In this document: piece by piece, positions 14,732-22,695 of the stretch
How the letters are laid out: every line of letters starts with the position of its first letter
Position numbering within the stretch: position 1 is the stretch's first letter
Assembly (NCBI RefSeq): GCF_024198255.1
Contig: NZ_JAJVKW010000014.1
Span: 1 to 64,000, forward strand
Direction: 5' to 3'
Length of the DNA: 64,000 nucleotides
Source: Myxococcus guangdongensis
GTDB lineage: Bacteria > Myxococcota > Myxococcia > Myxococcales > Myxococcaceae
Translations under genes and position numbers: made by a program
The notes under the pieces: generated by a model
Told to the model about the DNA's origin: nothing
Databases searched by the model: none
Seen by the model: the letters and a program-made list of their open reading frames with translations, nothing else

Positions 14732-16150
14732 GTGGCAGAATCCCCTCCCCTCGCCTCGGACGCGCCCGCGATGCCCGACGCCCGTGTCGCGAGCCGACGC
14801 GAGCGGGGCTTCGTCTTCGCCGTGTCATTCCTGTTCCTGCTCGTGCTGGAGGCAGGGCTGCGCCGACTCACCGCGGACGGGCTGCGCTTCCAGGCGTGGA
14901 GCTCCGAGCGGATGATGCAGACGCTGTCGCTGCGCGAGCTGCGCGACGAGCCGCTGCGCTCCCTCTGGTATCTGCACATCCAGCCGCCCCTGCTGGATGT
15001 GCTCCGCGCCACGCTGGCCGGGCTCCAGGGCTCGCTCGATGGACTGGCCCTGGTCGACGCCGTGGACCGGTGGACCTACGTCGTCTGGGCGCTCGTGTTC
15101 GCCGGCACGGTGGCGCTCGTGCATGCCTGGGTCTTCCAGGTGGCGGGGCGGCGCTTCGCCCGCGTCGCCGCGGTGGTGATGGCGCTGCATCCGGGCACCC
15201 TCGCCTTCGCGACCCTGCTCGACAGCACCGCCGCCAGCGCCCTCGCCTTCCTGTGGTTCTGCTTCGAGCTGTGGCGCTTCCCTCGAGAGGACGGCTCCAT
15301 CGCCCGGCTCGCGGCCGCGTCGCTCGTCCTGTTCTTCCTGCGCTCCATCTTCCAGTGGCCGTTCTTCCCACTGGTGGCCGTGTGCCTCGCGCTGCGCGGG
15401 GCCTCGGCTCGGAGCGTGGGTCGCTATCTCGTCGTCGTCACGCTCTTCGCGGGCCCCTACGTCGCCAAGCAGCTCGCGCTGTTCAACACGTCCATGACGT
15501 CCAGCTTCGACGGGCTCAACTTCTGTCGGGCCATTGGGATGGGCGAGCCCGACCTCGGCTCGGTGCGGCTGCCCGACAACGTGCTGCCCAGGTCCCTGCC
15601 GCCACCGTCCAGCGCGGCGGTGCTGCGCACGGACGAGAAGCTCGGGGGTTACTACAACTACAACCACCTGGATGCCCTGCGGTACTCGGTGGGTCTGAAG
15701 TACGTGTGTCGTCGCGCCCTCCTCGAACGCCCCCTCTCCGCGACGCTCGCTTCGTTCGCGCAGAACGCGGTGATGTACGGCGCGCCGTCCAGCCGCTACC
15801 AGCCCAACGTCCTGGTGGACCGGCTGCCGTGGCGTGAGCCGCTCGACTTCGTCTTCTCGTCGCCCGTGCTCTGGGTGCTGGTGTTGCTCGCGGGCGCGCG
15901 GGCCGTGCGCGCGCTGAAGCGCCGTGTGGACTGGCTCCAGGTGGCGGGGCTGGTGTTGCCGGTGCTCTTCGTCGTCTCGGTGAGCGTGCTCTTCGAGAAG
16001 GGCGAGAACATGCGGTTCAAGTACTTCATCGAGCCGGTGCTCCTCGTGTTCTTCTGCGCGCAGGCCGCGCGACTCACCGCGAGAGCCCCTGCCCGGTCGC
16101 CAACAGACGCGGTGCCCGCCGGGCCCGGTGACGGTTCCGTGGCGAGCTGA
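14732..16150 (+). CDS. Polytopic membrane protein, GT-C glycosyltransferase-like
   Basis: 472 residues from GTG 14732; ATG 14771 is an alternative. About nine to eleven hydrophobic helices are visible, for example FVFAVSFLFLLVLEAGL, YVVWALVFAGTVALVHAW, LAAASLVLFFLRSIFQ, YLVVVTLFAGPYVA, LWVLVLLAGARAV and VAGLVLPVLFVVSVSVLF. After helix 1 comes LHIQPPLLD (about 81-89), reminiscent of the HPPL-type motif of dolichol/undecaprenyl-linked GT-C enzymes. The final part, GENMRFKYFIEPVLLVFF, is also seen in such proteins (an N..R.K..EP motif). It may transfer a sugar from a lipid carrier in the inner membrane, but the acceptor is unknown. Confidence 0.75.
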   Translation: MAESPPLASDAPAMPDARVASRRERGFVFAVSFLFLLVLEAGLRRLTADGLRFQAWSSERMMQTLSLRELRDEPLRSLWYLHIQPPLLDVLRATLAGLQGSLDGLALVDAVDRWTYVVWALVFAGTVALVHAWVFQVAGRRFARVAAVVMALHPGTLAFATLLDSTAASALAFLWFCFELWRFPREDGSIARLAAASLVLFFLRSIFQWPFFPLVAVCLALRGASARSVGRYLVVVTLFAGPYVAKQLALFNTSMTSSFDGLNFCRAIGMGEPDLGSVRLPDNVLPRSLPPPSSAAVLRTDEKLGGYYNYNHLDALRYSVGLKYVCRRALLERPLSATLASFAQNAVMYGAPSSRYQPNVLVDRLPWREPLDFVFSSPVLWVLVLLAGARAVRALKRRVDWLQVAGLVLPVLFVVSVSVLFEKGENMRFKYFIEPVLLVFFCAQAARLTARAPARSPTDAVPAGPGDGSVAS

Positions 16151-16182
16151 CGTCAGCGGGCGTCTGCTAGGCTTGGCTCCGC

Positions 16183-17295
16183 ATGAAGGACCTGGATGCC
16201 ATCCTCCGCGCTCGCGCGCGCTCCCGTGGGCCCTGGGTGCTGGCCACGGTGGTCGCCGTGTCGGGTTCATCGTACCGCAAGCCCGGCGCCCGGATGTTGA
16301 TGGGCGAGGACGGATGGCTCGCGGGAGGTGTGAGCGGCGGGTGTCTGGAGGCGGACATCGTCCGCAAGGCGTTCTTCTGGACGAGCACCGGTCCGCGCGT
16401 GCTCCGGTACGACTCCACGGGTGAGGGCATCGAGGACGAGGGGAGCCTGTCCTTCGCGCTCGGCTGCAATGGCGTCGTGGATGTGTTGCTGGAGCGCTGC
16501 GAGTCCGGCCCGGCCGACGCGCTGGTGTTCGCGGACGAGGCCCGGAACCAGGGACGTCGCGCCGTCGTCGCCACCGTGTACCAGGGGCCCGCGCAGGCCG
16601 TGGGGACTCGGTGGATGGTGCGCGACGATGGCGTGGAGGCGGGCCACATTCCAGGCGCACTGGGTGAGGCCGTCCGCGAGGCGGCTCGCGAGGCGATGGA
16701 GCAGGGCCGCACGTGGAGCGGACCGTGCGGAGGCGCGGACGTGCTGGTGGAGGTGGTGGAGCCTCCCCACGAGCTGGTGCTCTTCGGCAGTGGGTTCGAC
16801 GTCGCGCCCGTGGTGACGCAGGCCGCGAGCCTGGGCTGGCGTGTCACGGTGGTCGCGGACCGGCCCACGCAGACGCTGCGACGGAGATTCCCTCTCGCGC
16901 ATACGGTGGTCTCGGTGAAGGCGAGTGAGGCGGCGACGTCCGTTGCGCTGTCACCTCGTGCGTTGGTGGTGTTGATGACGCACAGCCTGCCGCAGGACCA
17001 GGAGCTGCTCGCCGGGCTTCTCCCTCGGCCACTGCGCTATCTGGGCGTGTTGGGTCCACGCTCCCGCACGGAGAGGTTGCTCGCGGGGCTCGCCACCGCG
17101 CCGAGCGCGATGATGCTGGAGAAGCTGCATGCTCCGGTGGGGCTGGACCTCGGCGCGGAGGGCGCGGAGGAGATCGCCCTGTCCGTCGTCGCCGAGTTGC
17201 AGGCCGTGGTGTCCGAACGAGACGGCGGCAAGCTGCGCGAGCGCCGCGCGCCCATCCACACGGTGGCGCCGCCTCCCGTACGGAAGCTCGCGTGA
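16183..17295 (+). CDS. XdhC/CoxF-family molybdenum-enzyme maturation protein
   Basis: 370 residues. The N-terminal XdhC_CoxI domain shows GSSYRKPGARMLM, the family hallmark GGVSGGCLEADI (about 48-59) and GCNGVVDVLLER. The C-terminal Rossmann-like domain has ELVLFGSGFDVAPVV and YLGVLGPRSRTERLL. XdhC proteins bind the molybdenum cofactor and load it, after sulfuration, into xanthine-dehydrogenase-type hydroxylases. A MocA-like nucleotidyltransferase follows on the same strand, the usual partner for converting the cofactor to its dinucleotide form. No hydroxylase structural gene is in the window. The intergenic DNA between the two is a tandem repeat that starts at this gene's stop codon. Confidence 0.9.
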   Translation: MKDLDAILRARARSRGPWVLATVVAVSGSSYRKPGARMLMGEDGWLAGGVSGGCLEADIVRKAFFWTSTGPRVLRYDSTGEGIEDEGSLSFALGCNGVVDVLLERCESGPADALVFADEARNQGRRAVVATVYQGPAQAVGTRWMVRDDGVEAGHIPGALGEAVREAAREAMEQGRTWSGPCGGADVLVEVVEPPHELVLFGSGFDVAPVVTQAASLGWRVTVVADRPTQTLRRRFPLAHTVVSVKASEAATSVALSPRALVVLMTHSLPQDQELLAGLLPRPLRYLGVLGPRSRTERLLAGLATAPSAMMLEKLHAPVGLDLGAEGAEEIALSVVAELQAVVSERDGGKLRERRAPIHTVAPPPVRKLA

Positions 17296-17600
17296 GGACC
17301 GAACGTGCGCTGGGTTCCAGGAAAGCACGGCATCGCTGGGCACTCCCGCGGAGGCGCTCGTGAAGACCGCGCGCGACCTGCGACGAGCACGAGCGGCGAG
17401 CGCCACCCCGTCGTCGAGTTCTCCTGCGGAAGCTGGCGTGAGGACCGAGCGTGACCTGAGCCCCAGGAACGCACGACGTGGCACGGCATCGCCAGGTTCT
17501 CCTGAGGAGGCTCGCGTGAGAACCGCGCGCGGTCTGCGACGAGCGCGCGTGGCGAGCTCCACGCTGTCGTCGTCGAGTGCTCCCGCGGAGGCCCGGCCAC
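17292..17600 (+). repeat. Four tandem units of 68-78 bp between XdhC and MocA genes
   Basis: Units beginning GTGAGGACCG-like start at 17292, 17360, 17438 and 17516. The first unit begins in the last codons of the XdhC gene (GCGTGA), and each later unit carries a matching GCGTGA or CTCGTGA. Units 1 and 3 resemble each other more closely (CCAGGAA.GCAC..GGCATCG), as do 2 and 4 (CCTGCGACGAGC...GCGAGC), so the array is a duplicated dimer of about 150 bp. The array accounts for nearly all of this 330-bp gap. No gene is seen. Confidence 0.85.
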
Positions 17601-17625
17601 GGCCCCCGCGCGAAATGGGGCGGGT

Positions 17626-18276
17626 GTGAACGAGCCACGCTCGCTCGGAAGCAAGTCCGGAGCTGAAACGCGGGTGGGCGTGGTGTTGCTCGCGGCGGGA
17701 GGCTCGTCGCGGCTCGGGCATCCCAAGCAGCTCGTCGTCCACGAGGGCAAGACGCTCATCCGACGCGCCGCGGAAGCGGCCCTGTCCCTCGGCGAAGGTC
17801 CCGTGCTCGTGGTCCTCGGCGCCCATCGGGACACCATCGTCTCCGAGCTCGTCGACCTCCCCTTGCGAGTCATCGAGCATCCCGAGTGGGCCCTCGGCCC
17901 CGGCGGCTCACTGACAACAGGCCTCTCGGCGATGCTCTCGGTGGCGCCATCAGATGCCCCCGACGTGGGCGCAGTGCTCTTCATGCTCTGTGACCAGGTC
18001 CGCGTCACCTCCGCACACCTCCGAGCCCTCGTGGACACCTGGCGGACCACAGGGGCGTCCATCGTGGCCTCCGGATACGACGGCACGCACGGCGTCCCCG
18101 CGCTGTTCTCCCGCGCCGTGTTCCCGGAACTGGAAGCCCTGACCGCAGCCCAGGGCGCACGCGGAGTGATTGCCCGCGAGCCGACCCGCGTCGCCACCGT
18201 GCCACTGCCTGGAGGCGGCGAGGACGTGGACACCCCCCTGGACCTGGCCCGGCTGAACCCTCGCCGGCCCGCGTAA
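17626..18276 (+). CDS. MocA-like molybdenum cofactor nucleotidyltransferase
   Basis: 216 residues, GTG start. The nucleotidyltransferase signature VVLLAAGGSSRLGHPKQL (about 17-34) is followed by a conserved Asp in FMLCDQVRV (about 125) and a C-terminal GEDVDTPLDL (the D-T/I-D-TP motif of MobA/MocA-type enzymes). It probably transfers CMP or GMP to the molybdenum cofactor for xanthine-dehydrogenase or CO-dehydrogenase-type enzymes. It works with the XdhC-type protein upstream. The 330-bp repeat array in between weakens the case for tight coupling. Confidence 0.88.
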   Translation: MNEPRSLGSKSGAETRVGVVLLAAGGSSRLGHPKQLVVHEGKTLIRRAAEAALSLGEGPVLVVLGAHRDTIVSELVDLPLRVIEHPEWALGPGGSLTTGLSAMLSVAPSDAPDVGAVLFMLCDQVRVTSAHLRALVDTWRTTGASIVASGYDGTHGVPALFSRAVFPELEALTAAQGARGVIAREPTRVATVPLPGGGEDVDTPLDLARLNPRRPA

Positions 18277-18343
18277 CCCCACTGACTCTCGATGACTCGA
18301 ACAACCCGGTGGCGACTCGGACCTCCATGGCCGGATTGCCCGC

Positions 18344-18430
18344 GTAACCGGTATGGAGCGCATCCGGGCCCTGTAACCGGTATGAAGCCCGACCGGCGCA
18401 TGTAACCGGTATGAGCCCGGAACACCGCCG
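18344..18430 (+). repeat. Three 29-bp tandem repeats with GTAACCGGTATG core
   Basis: GTAACCGGTATG occurs at 18344, 18373 and 18402, exactly 29 bp apart; the rest of each unit is GC-rich and diverged. The core contains the palindrome ACCGGT. The MocA gene itself ends CCCGCGTAACC, so the array again looks seeded by a gene end. It could be a multi-site operator for the gene at 18523. Confidence 0.75.
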
Positions 18431-18522
18431 CTCGGCCCGTCCCGCACTGTCAGTCGCCCCGCATCCCTCCTATGCTGAGGCACGCGCGGTCGCGTCAGGC
18501 GTTCCCAGGTCGGGGGATTCTC

Positions 18523-18927
18523 ATGGAGTCTCAGCAGCCCACCCTCATCCAGAAGGAGCAGGAGTCCCCTGACACGACAGGCGCGGATGAGCGCGAGTCC
18601 TCGTGGAGCACCGGCGAGGTCCTCGTCATCGGCGGCATCGGACTCCTGGTCGCCATCGCCGCCGTCGGCCTCTTCATCGGCGTGGCCAAGTGGCTCCTCA
18701 AGTACAGCCTGCTGGCCCTCGGCCTCTACGTCCTCTTCGCCCTGACGCGGCGCTGGCTGCGCGGCTCGAAACAGACCGCGCCATCGGTGCTCGAACAGCA
18801 CGCCGCACCCCAGAAGACCCGGGCCGAGCAGCGCCAGGAGATCGACCCCGAGCAGGCCCTGGCCCGCTTCAAGGCCGAGCACATGTCAGAGGCCCCGCCT
18901 CCCGCGCGGCCCCACCGCAAGCCGTGA
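18523..18927 (+). CDS. Small inner-membrane protein of unknown function
   Basis: 134 residues from ATG 18523, with CGGGGGA just upstream. A polar N terminus (about 30 residues) is followed by two membrane helices: GEVLVIGGIGLLVAIAAVGL, then KYSLLALGLYVLFALTRRWL. The C-terminal tail is basic and probably disordered or helical (QRQEIDPEQALARFKAEHM). I do not recognise a family. It lies 52 bp upstream of the AlgH-like gene and may form an operon with it. It is preceded by the 29-bp repeats. Confidence 0.75.
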   Translation: MESQQPTLIQKEQESPDTTGADERESSWSTGEVLVIGGIGLLVAIAAVGLFIGVAKWLLKYSLLALGLYVLFALTRRWLRGSKQTAPSVLEQHAAPQKTRAEQRQEIDPEQALARFKAEHMSEAPPPARPHRKP

Positions 18928-18979
18928 GCAACCCCCTCCCCCACCCGGCCAGGACCCGCTCACGTCCAGGCCGCGCGTC

Positions 18980-19558
18980 ATGAAGCGCCATTCGCGCTGG
19001 CACCTCGGCTGGGTGCTGATGTTCATCGCGGCCGCGCTGCTCGTGCTCTTCCCGCGCGCCATCGACGCACTCAAGTCCCTGGAGCAGCTGCCCGCTGCCC
19101 CACTCCGTGCGGGCTCACTGCTCGTCTCGCGTCCCGGCCGCGTCTCGGAGAACTTCGACGAAACCGTGGTGCTGCTCCTCGACGCGGGCGCCCAGCGCAG
19201 GACGTGGGGCGTGGTGCTCAATCGCGTGCGAAACCGTCAGGGTGAGCTGCTTCCGCAGGGCGTGGACCGCTGGGGCGGCCCGGTGAACCCCGCACTGCAC
19301 ATCACCCTCACGCTGCGCCGCCCGGCCCCCGAGGGAGCTCAGGCCGTCCTCGACGGCATCACCTGGTACGAAGGACGCCGCGAGGCGCACCTGCCCATCG
19401 GTGACTCCCTCACCTTCGAGGGCGTCTCCGCCTGGGCTCCCGGACAGCTCGAGGAGGAGGTGGCCCGAGGCGCCTGGTGGGTCCTCGAGGGCCAGCCCGC
19501 CGACGTGTTCACCGCGCCGGGCTCGCTCTGGGAGGAGCACGCCGTCCGCCACCTCTGA
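18980..19558 (+). CDS. YqgE/AlgH-family protein with N-terminal membrane anchor
   Basis: 192 residues. The YqgE/AlgH (UPF0301) pattern is clear after residue 40: LRAGSLLVSRPGRVSENFDE, TVVLLLDAG, WGVVLNRVR and the late motif VSAWAPGQLEEEVARGAWW. Ordinary family members are soluble cytoplasmic proteins that start directly at the GxLLVAxP motif. Here an extra segment HLGWVLMFIAAALLVLFP precedes it and should anchor the domain to the membrane. The domain function is not established, although AlgH was first linked to alginate regulation. It is near a small membrane protein gene that might be a partner. Confidence 0.85.
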   Translation: MKRHSRWHLGWVLMFIAAALLVLFPRAIDALKSLEQLPAAPLRAGSLLVSRPGRVSENFDETVVLLLDAGAQRRTWGVVLNRVRNRQGELLPQGVDRWGGPVNPALHITLTLRRPAPEGAQAVLDGITWYEGRREAHLPIGDSLTFEGVSAWAPGQLEEEVARGAWWVLEGQPADVFTAPGSLWEEHAVRHL

Positions 19559-19723
19559 GTCCACGGGCCCAGCAGCACGTCGCAGGGAGCACATGGGCTC
19601 CCTGCCCCCATCCATCCGTCGGGTTTCCGACAACGCCGCGATGGCGCGGGGCCGCCACGCCTGTGGAAGCGCCTGGGCAATGACTACCTCCCCAGGACCC
19701 CACGTCTTCCCGGCGGACTCCCC

Positions 19724-20989
19724 ATGCGACGACCCTCTGCTCCCCGCTCTTCTCACGCCCTTCGTGGGCTCGTGCTCGCCGTGGCGTTCACCTGCGCCTC
19801 CGCGAGCGCCCAGTCCACGCCGACTCCGCTGGAAGACAACCAGCGCATCACCGAGGGCTACATCGACATCGCCTACGAGCTGGGCGCGGTGCTGGACCCG
19901 GCCCTGCAACGCGGTGGCGCAAGCGCCGTGCGCCCCACGTGGTTCACCTTCGCGCCCAATGCCTCGCGCACCGGTGGCGAGGGGATGCTCGGCACCGCCA
20001 TCGCCAGGCGCATCATCGCCGCCGCGCGCGGACAGCCCTCGCTGTCGGTGCTCCACGCGCTCCAGCGCGTGGGGCTCGACCTCCAGCTGCTCGCCACGCC
20101 GGAGAAGCTGGGCCTGGAGCTGGTGCTGCGCGGCGTGCCCACCGACGCGGCGGCCTCGCTCGGCGCGCTCATCACCTCGCTCAACACCGCGGCGCTCCTG
20201 GACCTGCGCACGCTGAGCATCACCTCCGCGCGCCTCGCCGCGCTCTACCAGTCCTCGCCGGGGTTCTGGCCCCTCGACAAGGCGGAGAACCTGGTGCTGA
20301 CGCTGGAGCGCACCCTGCACGAGGGCAACCTCGCCATCTTCTCGGACATCGGCGGCTCGGGGCAGCTGTACCTGGCGTGGCGCCGGAGCGCCGTCGGCGC
20401 GGTGACACCCGCGCGCGTGCTCGCGGAGTTCACGCTGGTGGACGCGGTGCCCTCCCAGGCCGTGCAGGCCTACGACTACGCGCTGGCGCACGCGTTCGAC
20501 ACGCCGCGCCCCTACCAGTTCGACCAGCTCTTCCCCGGCATGCACTACAAGAGCCTGCTGGTCGCGGCCTTCGCCCTCTACGAGCAGGCCCGCCTGTCGA
20601 CGAGCCCCGCCACCCGTGACGCGCTCGTGGCCATGGCCAACAACTACATCGCCTGGCGCGAGCAGCACGACATGGCGCAGCCCGTCTTCTCGCCCGCATC
20701 GCCCCGCACGGACGAGGTGTCCCGCGTCGCGCTGCTCCGGGCCCTCACCCCGCTGCTGCGCACCGAGTTCGGCACCGTCGTCTGGAACTACGCCGACTAT
20801 GCGAACAGCCAGCCGGACCGCGACGGCAACCCGTTGACGTCGCCGCCCACCGAGTACAATTGGGCCGACTTCTGGGACCGCTGGAACGGCATCCTCTACG
20901 CCTTCGACCAGGCGTACCTGGACCCCACGGGAACGTGGGTCATGCCTGAACCCATCGTGGACCCGACCGCGCCGCCGGGCGGGTCCTGA
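19724..20989 (+). CDS. Secreted protein of unknown function
   Basis: 421 residues with a standard signal peptide (LRGLVLAVAFTCASASAQS; cleavage probably after ASA). The mature part begins with ITEGYIDIAYELGAVLDPAL and includes RPTWFTFAPNASRTGGEGM, FSDIGGSGQLYLAW and YQFDQLFPGMHYKSLLVAAF. It ends in a Pro-rich tail. There are no Cys pairs, lipobox or known catalytic motif. It is likely periplasmic or extracellular and looks conserved in length and composition, but I do not recognise the family. Confidence 0.8.
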   Translation: MRRPSAPRSSHALRGLVLAVAFTCASASAQSTPTPLEDNQRITEGYIDIAYELGAVLDPALQRGGASAVRPTWFTFAPNASRTGGEGMLGTAIARRIIAAARGQPSLSVLHALQRVGLDLQLLATPEKLGLELVLRGVPTDAAASLGALITSLNTAALLDLRTLSITSARLAALYQSSPGFWPLDKAENLVLTLERTLHEGNLAIFSDIGGSGQLYLAWRRSAVGAVTPARVLAEFTLVDAVPSQAVQAYDYALAHAFDTPRPYQFDQLFPGMHYKSLLVAAFALYEQARLSTSPATRDALVAMANNYIAWREQHDMAQPVFSPASPRTDEVSRVALLRALTPLLRTEFGTVVWNYADYANSQPDRDGNPLTSPPTEYNWADFWDRWNGILYAFDQAYLDPTGTWVMPEPIVDPTAPPGGS

Positions 20990-21147
20990 GTCGCATGTCC
21001 CGCCCTCGAGGCGGAGCCGGCCTGTGGAGGGGTCGAGGTCGGGGCTGGTGGATGTCCCGACGTGCGGACGCCGCGCCGCAGCGTGATTCCCCGGGCGGAG
21101 CGGATGACTTGACGCATTTGGAGGGCCAGGGGACGGTTCAGGTCTAC

Positions 21148-22695
21148 ATGAGCCCCTCGCAGACCGCCGTGTCCAGCCCCTCCACGGACACCCCTGTCAT
21201 CCCCACGGGAGCCATGCCCGCCGCGCCCGCCGACGAAGCCGGGCTGTCCTCCGAGGCGCGCCTGTGCGTGCTGCGGGAGATGATGAGCGAGGCGTTCCTC
21301 TGCCTGGATGCCCAGGGGCGCATCCGCGAGGTGAACGGCCGCGCCGCCGCGCTGCTCGGCGTGCCTGCGGAGGAGCTGTGCGGTCAGGAGCCGTGGACGG
21401 CCGAGCCGGCGCTCGCGGGCACCGTGCTGCACGAGCGCTTGATGGCCGCGCTCTCCACGCGCGAGGGTGGACGCTTCCTGGCGGAGCTGCCCTCGCGTGT
21501 CTGGCTGGACGTCAACGTGCGCGTGGTGGGCGAGGAGACGTGGGTGCTCGCCGCCGACATCACCCGGAGGCAGCGCGCGGAGAGCGAGGTGGCGAGGACC
21601 GAGGAGCGCTTCCGTCAGCTCGGCGAGCGCTTCCAGGTGGCGCTGGACTCCGCGCAGATGGCCGTCTGGGAGACCAACGTCGCCACCGGCCAGGTGTTCC
21701 GCTCGGAGGGACATGACCGTCTCTATGGCTATCCACATCCGCTGGCGGAGTGGACCCATGAGCGGTTCATCGAATCGCTCCACCCCGACGACCGCCCGGC
21801 CGTGCAGACGCAACTGGCGGACATCGCCGCGGGCAAGACGGATTCGTACGTCTCCACGTTCCGGACGCACTGGCCGGATGGCTCCTGGCACTGGCTCACC
21901 AGCCGCGCGCGGGTGCTGCGCGACGCGACGGGCAAGGTGATGGTGGTGCGCGGCGCGCTGTTGGACATCACCGCGCTGAAGGAGACGGAGTTCGCGCTGC
22001 AGGAGGCCGTGCGCACGCGCGACGACTTCCTCTCGCTGGCGAGCCACGAGCTGCGCACGCCGCTGACGTCCCTGCGTCTGCAGGCCCAGTTGCTGCGAAG
22101 ACTCGCCGAGGGCAACGCGCAGGAGACGCTCGGCGCGCCCAAGGTCCAGGCGAAGCTGGACGCCACCGAGCGACAGCTGCGCAGGCTGGGTGCGCTCGTG
22201 GACAACCTGCTCGACGTCAGCCGCATCCGCACGGGCAAGCTGGACTTCCACTTCTCCGATGGAGATCTGGCGGCCGTCGTGGCGGACCTGGTGGCGCGCT
22301 TCGGCGACGAGGCCCGGCACACCGGCGTGCCGCTGAGCGCGAAGGTGGACGGGCCGTTGGAGGGCCGCTTCGACCGGCTGCGCCTGGAGCAGGTGGTGAG
22401 CAACCTCGTGTCCAACGCCCTGCGCTACGGCGCGGGCAACCCGGTGTCGCTGTCCCTCACGCGGCACGGCGACAAGGCGAAGCTGACGGTGTGCGACAGC
22501 GGCCCGGGCGTGCCCGAGAAGGACCGCGAGCGCATCTTCGAGCGCTTCACCCAGGGCGACAACGCGCGGCGACAGGGCGGGATGGGCCTGGGCCTCTACA
22601 TCGTCCGGCAGATTGTCGAGGCGCACGGCGGCCACATCCACGTGGAGGACACGCCCGGCGGCGGCGCCACCTTCGCGGTGGAGCTGCCGCTCTAG
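21148..22695 (+). CDS. PAS-domain sensor histidine kinase (soluble)
   Basis: 515 residues from ATG 21148. Two PAS-like domains occupy about 33-140 and 155-280 (the second with LYGYPHPLAEWTHERFIESL, then HPDD and a PAC end GALLDITALKE). The transmitter follows: H box SHELRTPLTSLR with the phospho-accepting His at about 300, N box NLVSNALRYG, G1 DSGPGVP, F box ERIFERFTQG and G2 GGMGLGLYIV. No membrane helix is present, so it senses an internal signal. No cognate response regulator is adjacent. The stop overlaps by 4 bp the convergent ATPase gene on the other strand. Confidence 0.95.
   Translation: MSPSQTAVSSPSTDTPVIPTGAMPAAPADEAGLSSEARLCVLREMMSEAFLCLDAQGRIREVNGRAAALLGVPAEELCGQEPWTAEPALAGTVLHERLMAALSTREGGRFLAELPSRVWLDVNVRVVGEETWVLAADITRRQRAESEVARTEERFRQLGERFQVALDSAQMAVWETNVATGQVFRSEGHDRLYGYPHPLAEWTHERFIESLHPDDRPAVQTQLADIAAGKTDSYVSTFRTHWPDGSWHWLTSRARVLRDATGKVMVVRGALLDITALKETEFALQEAVRTRDDFLSLASHELRTPLTSLRLQAQLLRRLAEGNAQETLGAPKVQAKLDATERQLRRLGALVDNLLDVSRIRTGKLDFHFSDGDLAAVVADLVARFGDEARHTGVPLSAKVDGPLEGRFDRLRLEQVVSNLVSNALRYGAGNPVSLSLTRHGDKAKLTVCDSGPGVPEKDRERIFERFTQGDNARRQGGMGLGLYIVRQIVEAHGGHIHVEDTPGGGATFAVELPL

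Noticed and set aside
17296-17625. Read-through gene across the XdhC-MocA gap
   Set aside because: An open frame to 17629 exists but it is built from the tandem units, low in complexity (Ser/Ala/Arg) and without a start or ribosome site of its own.
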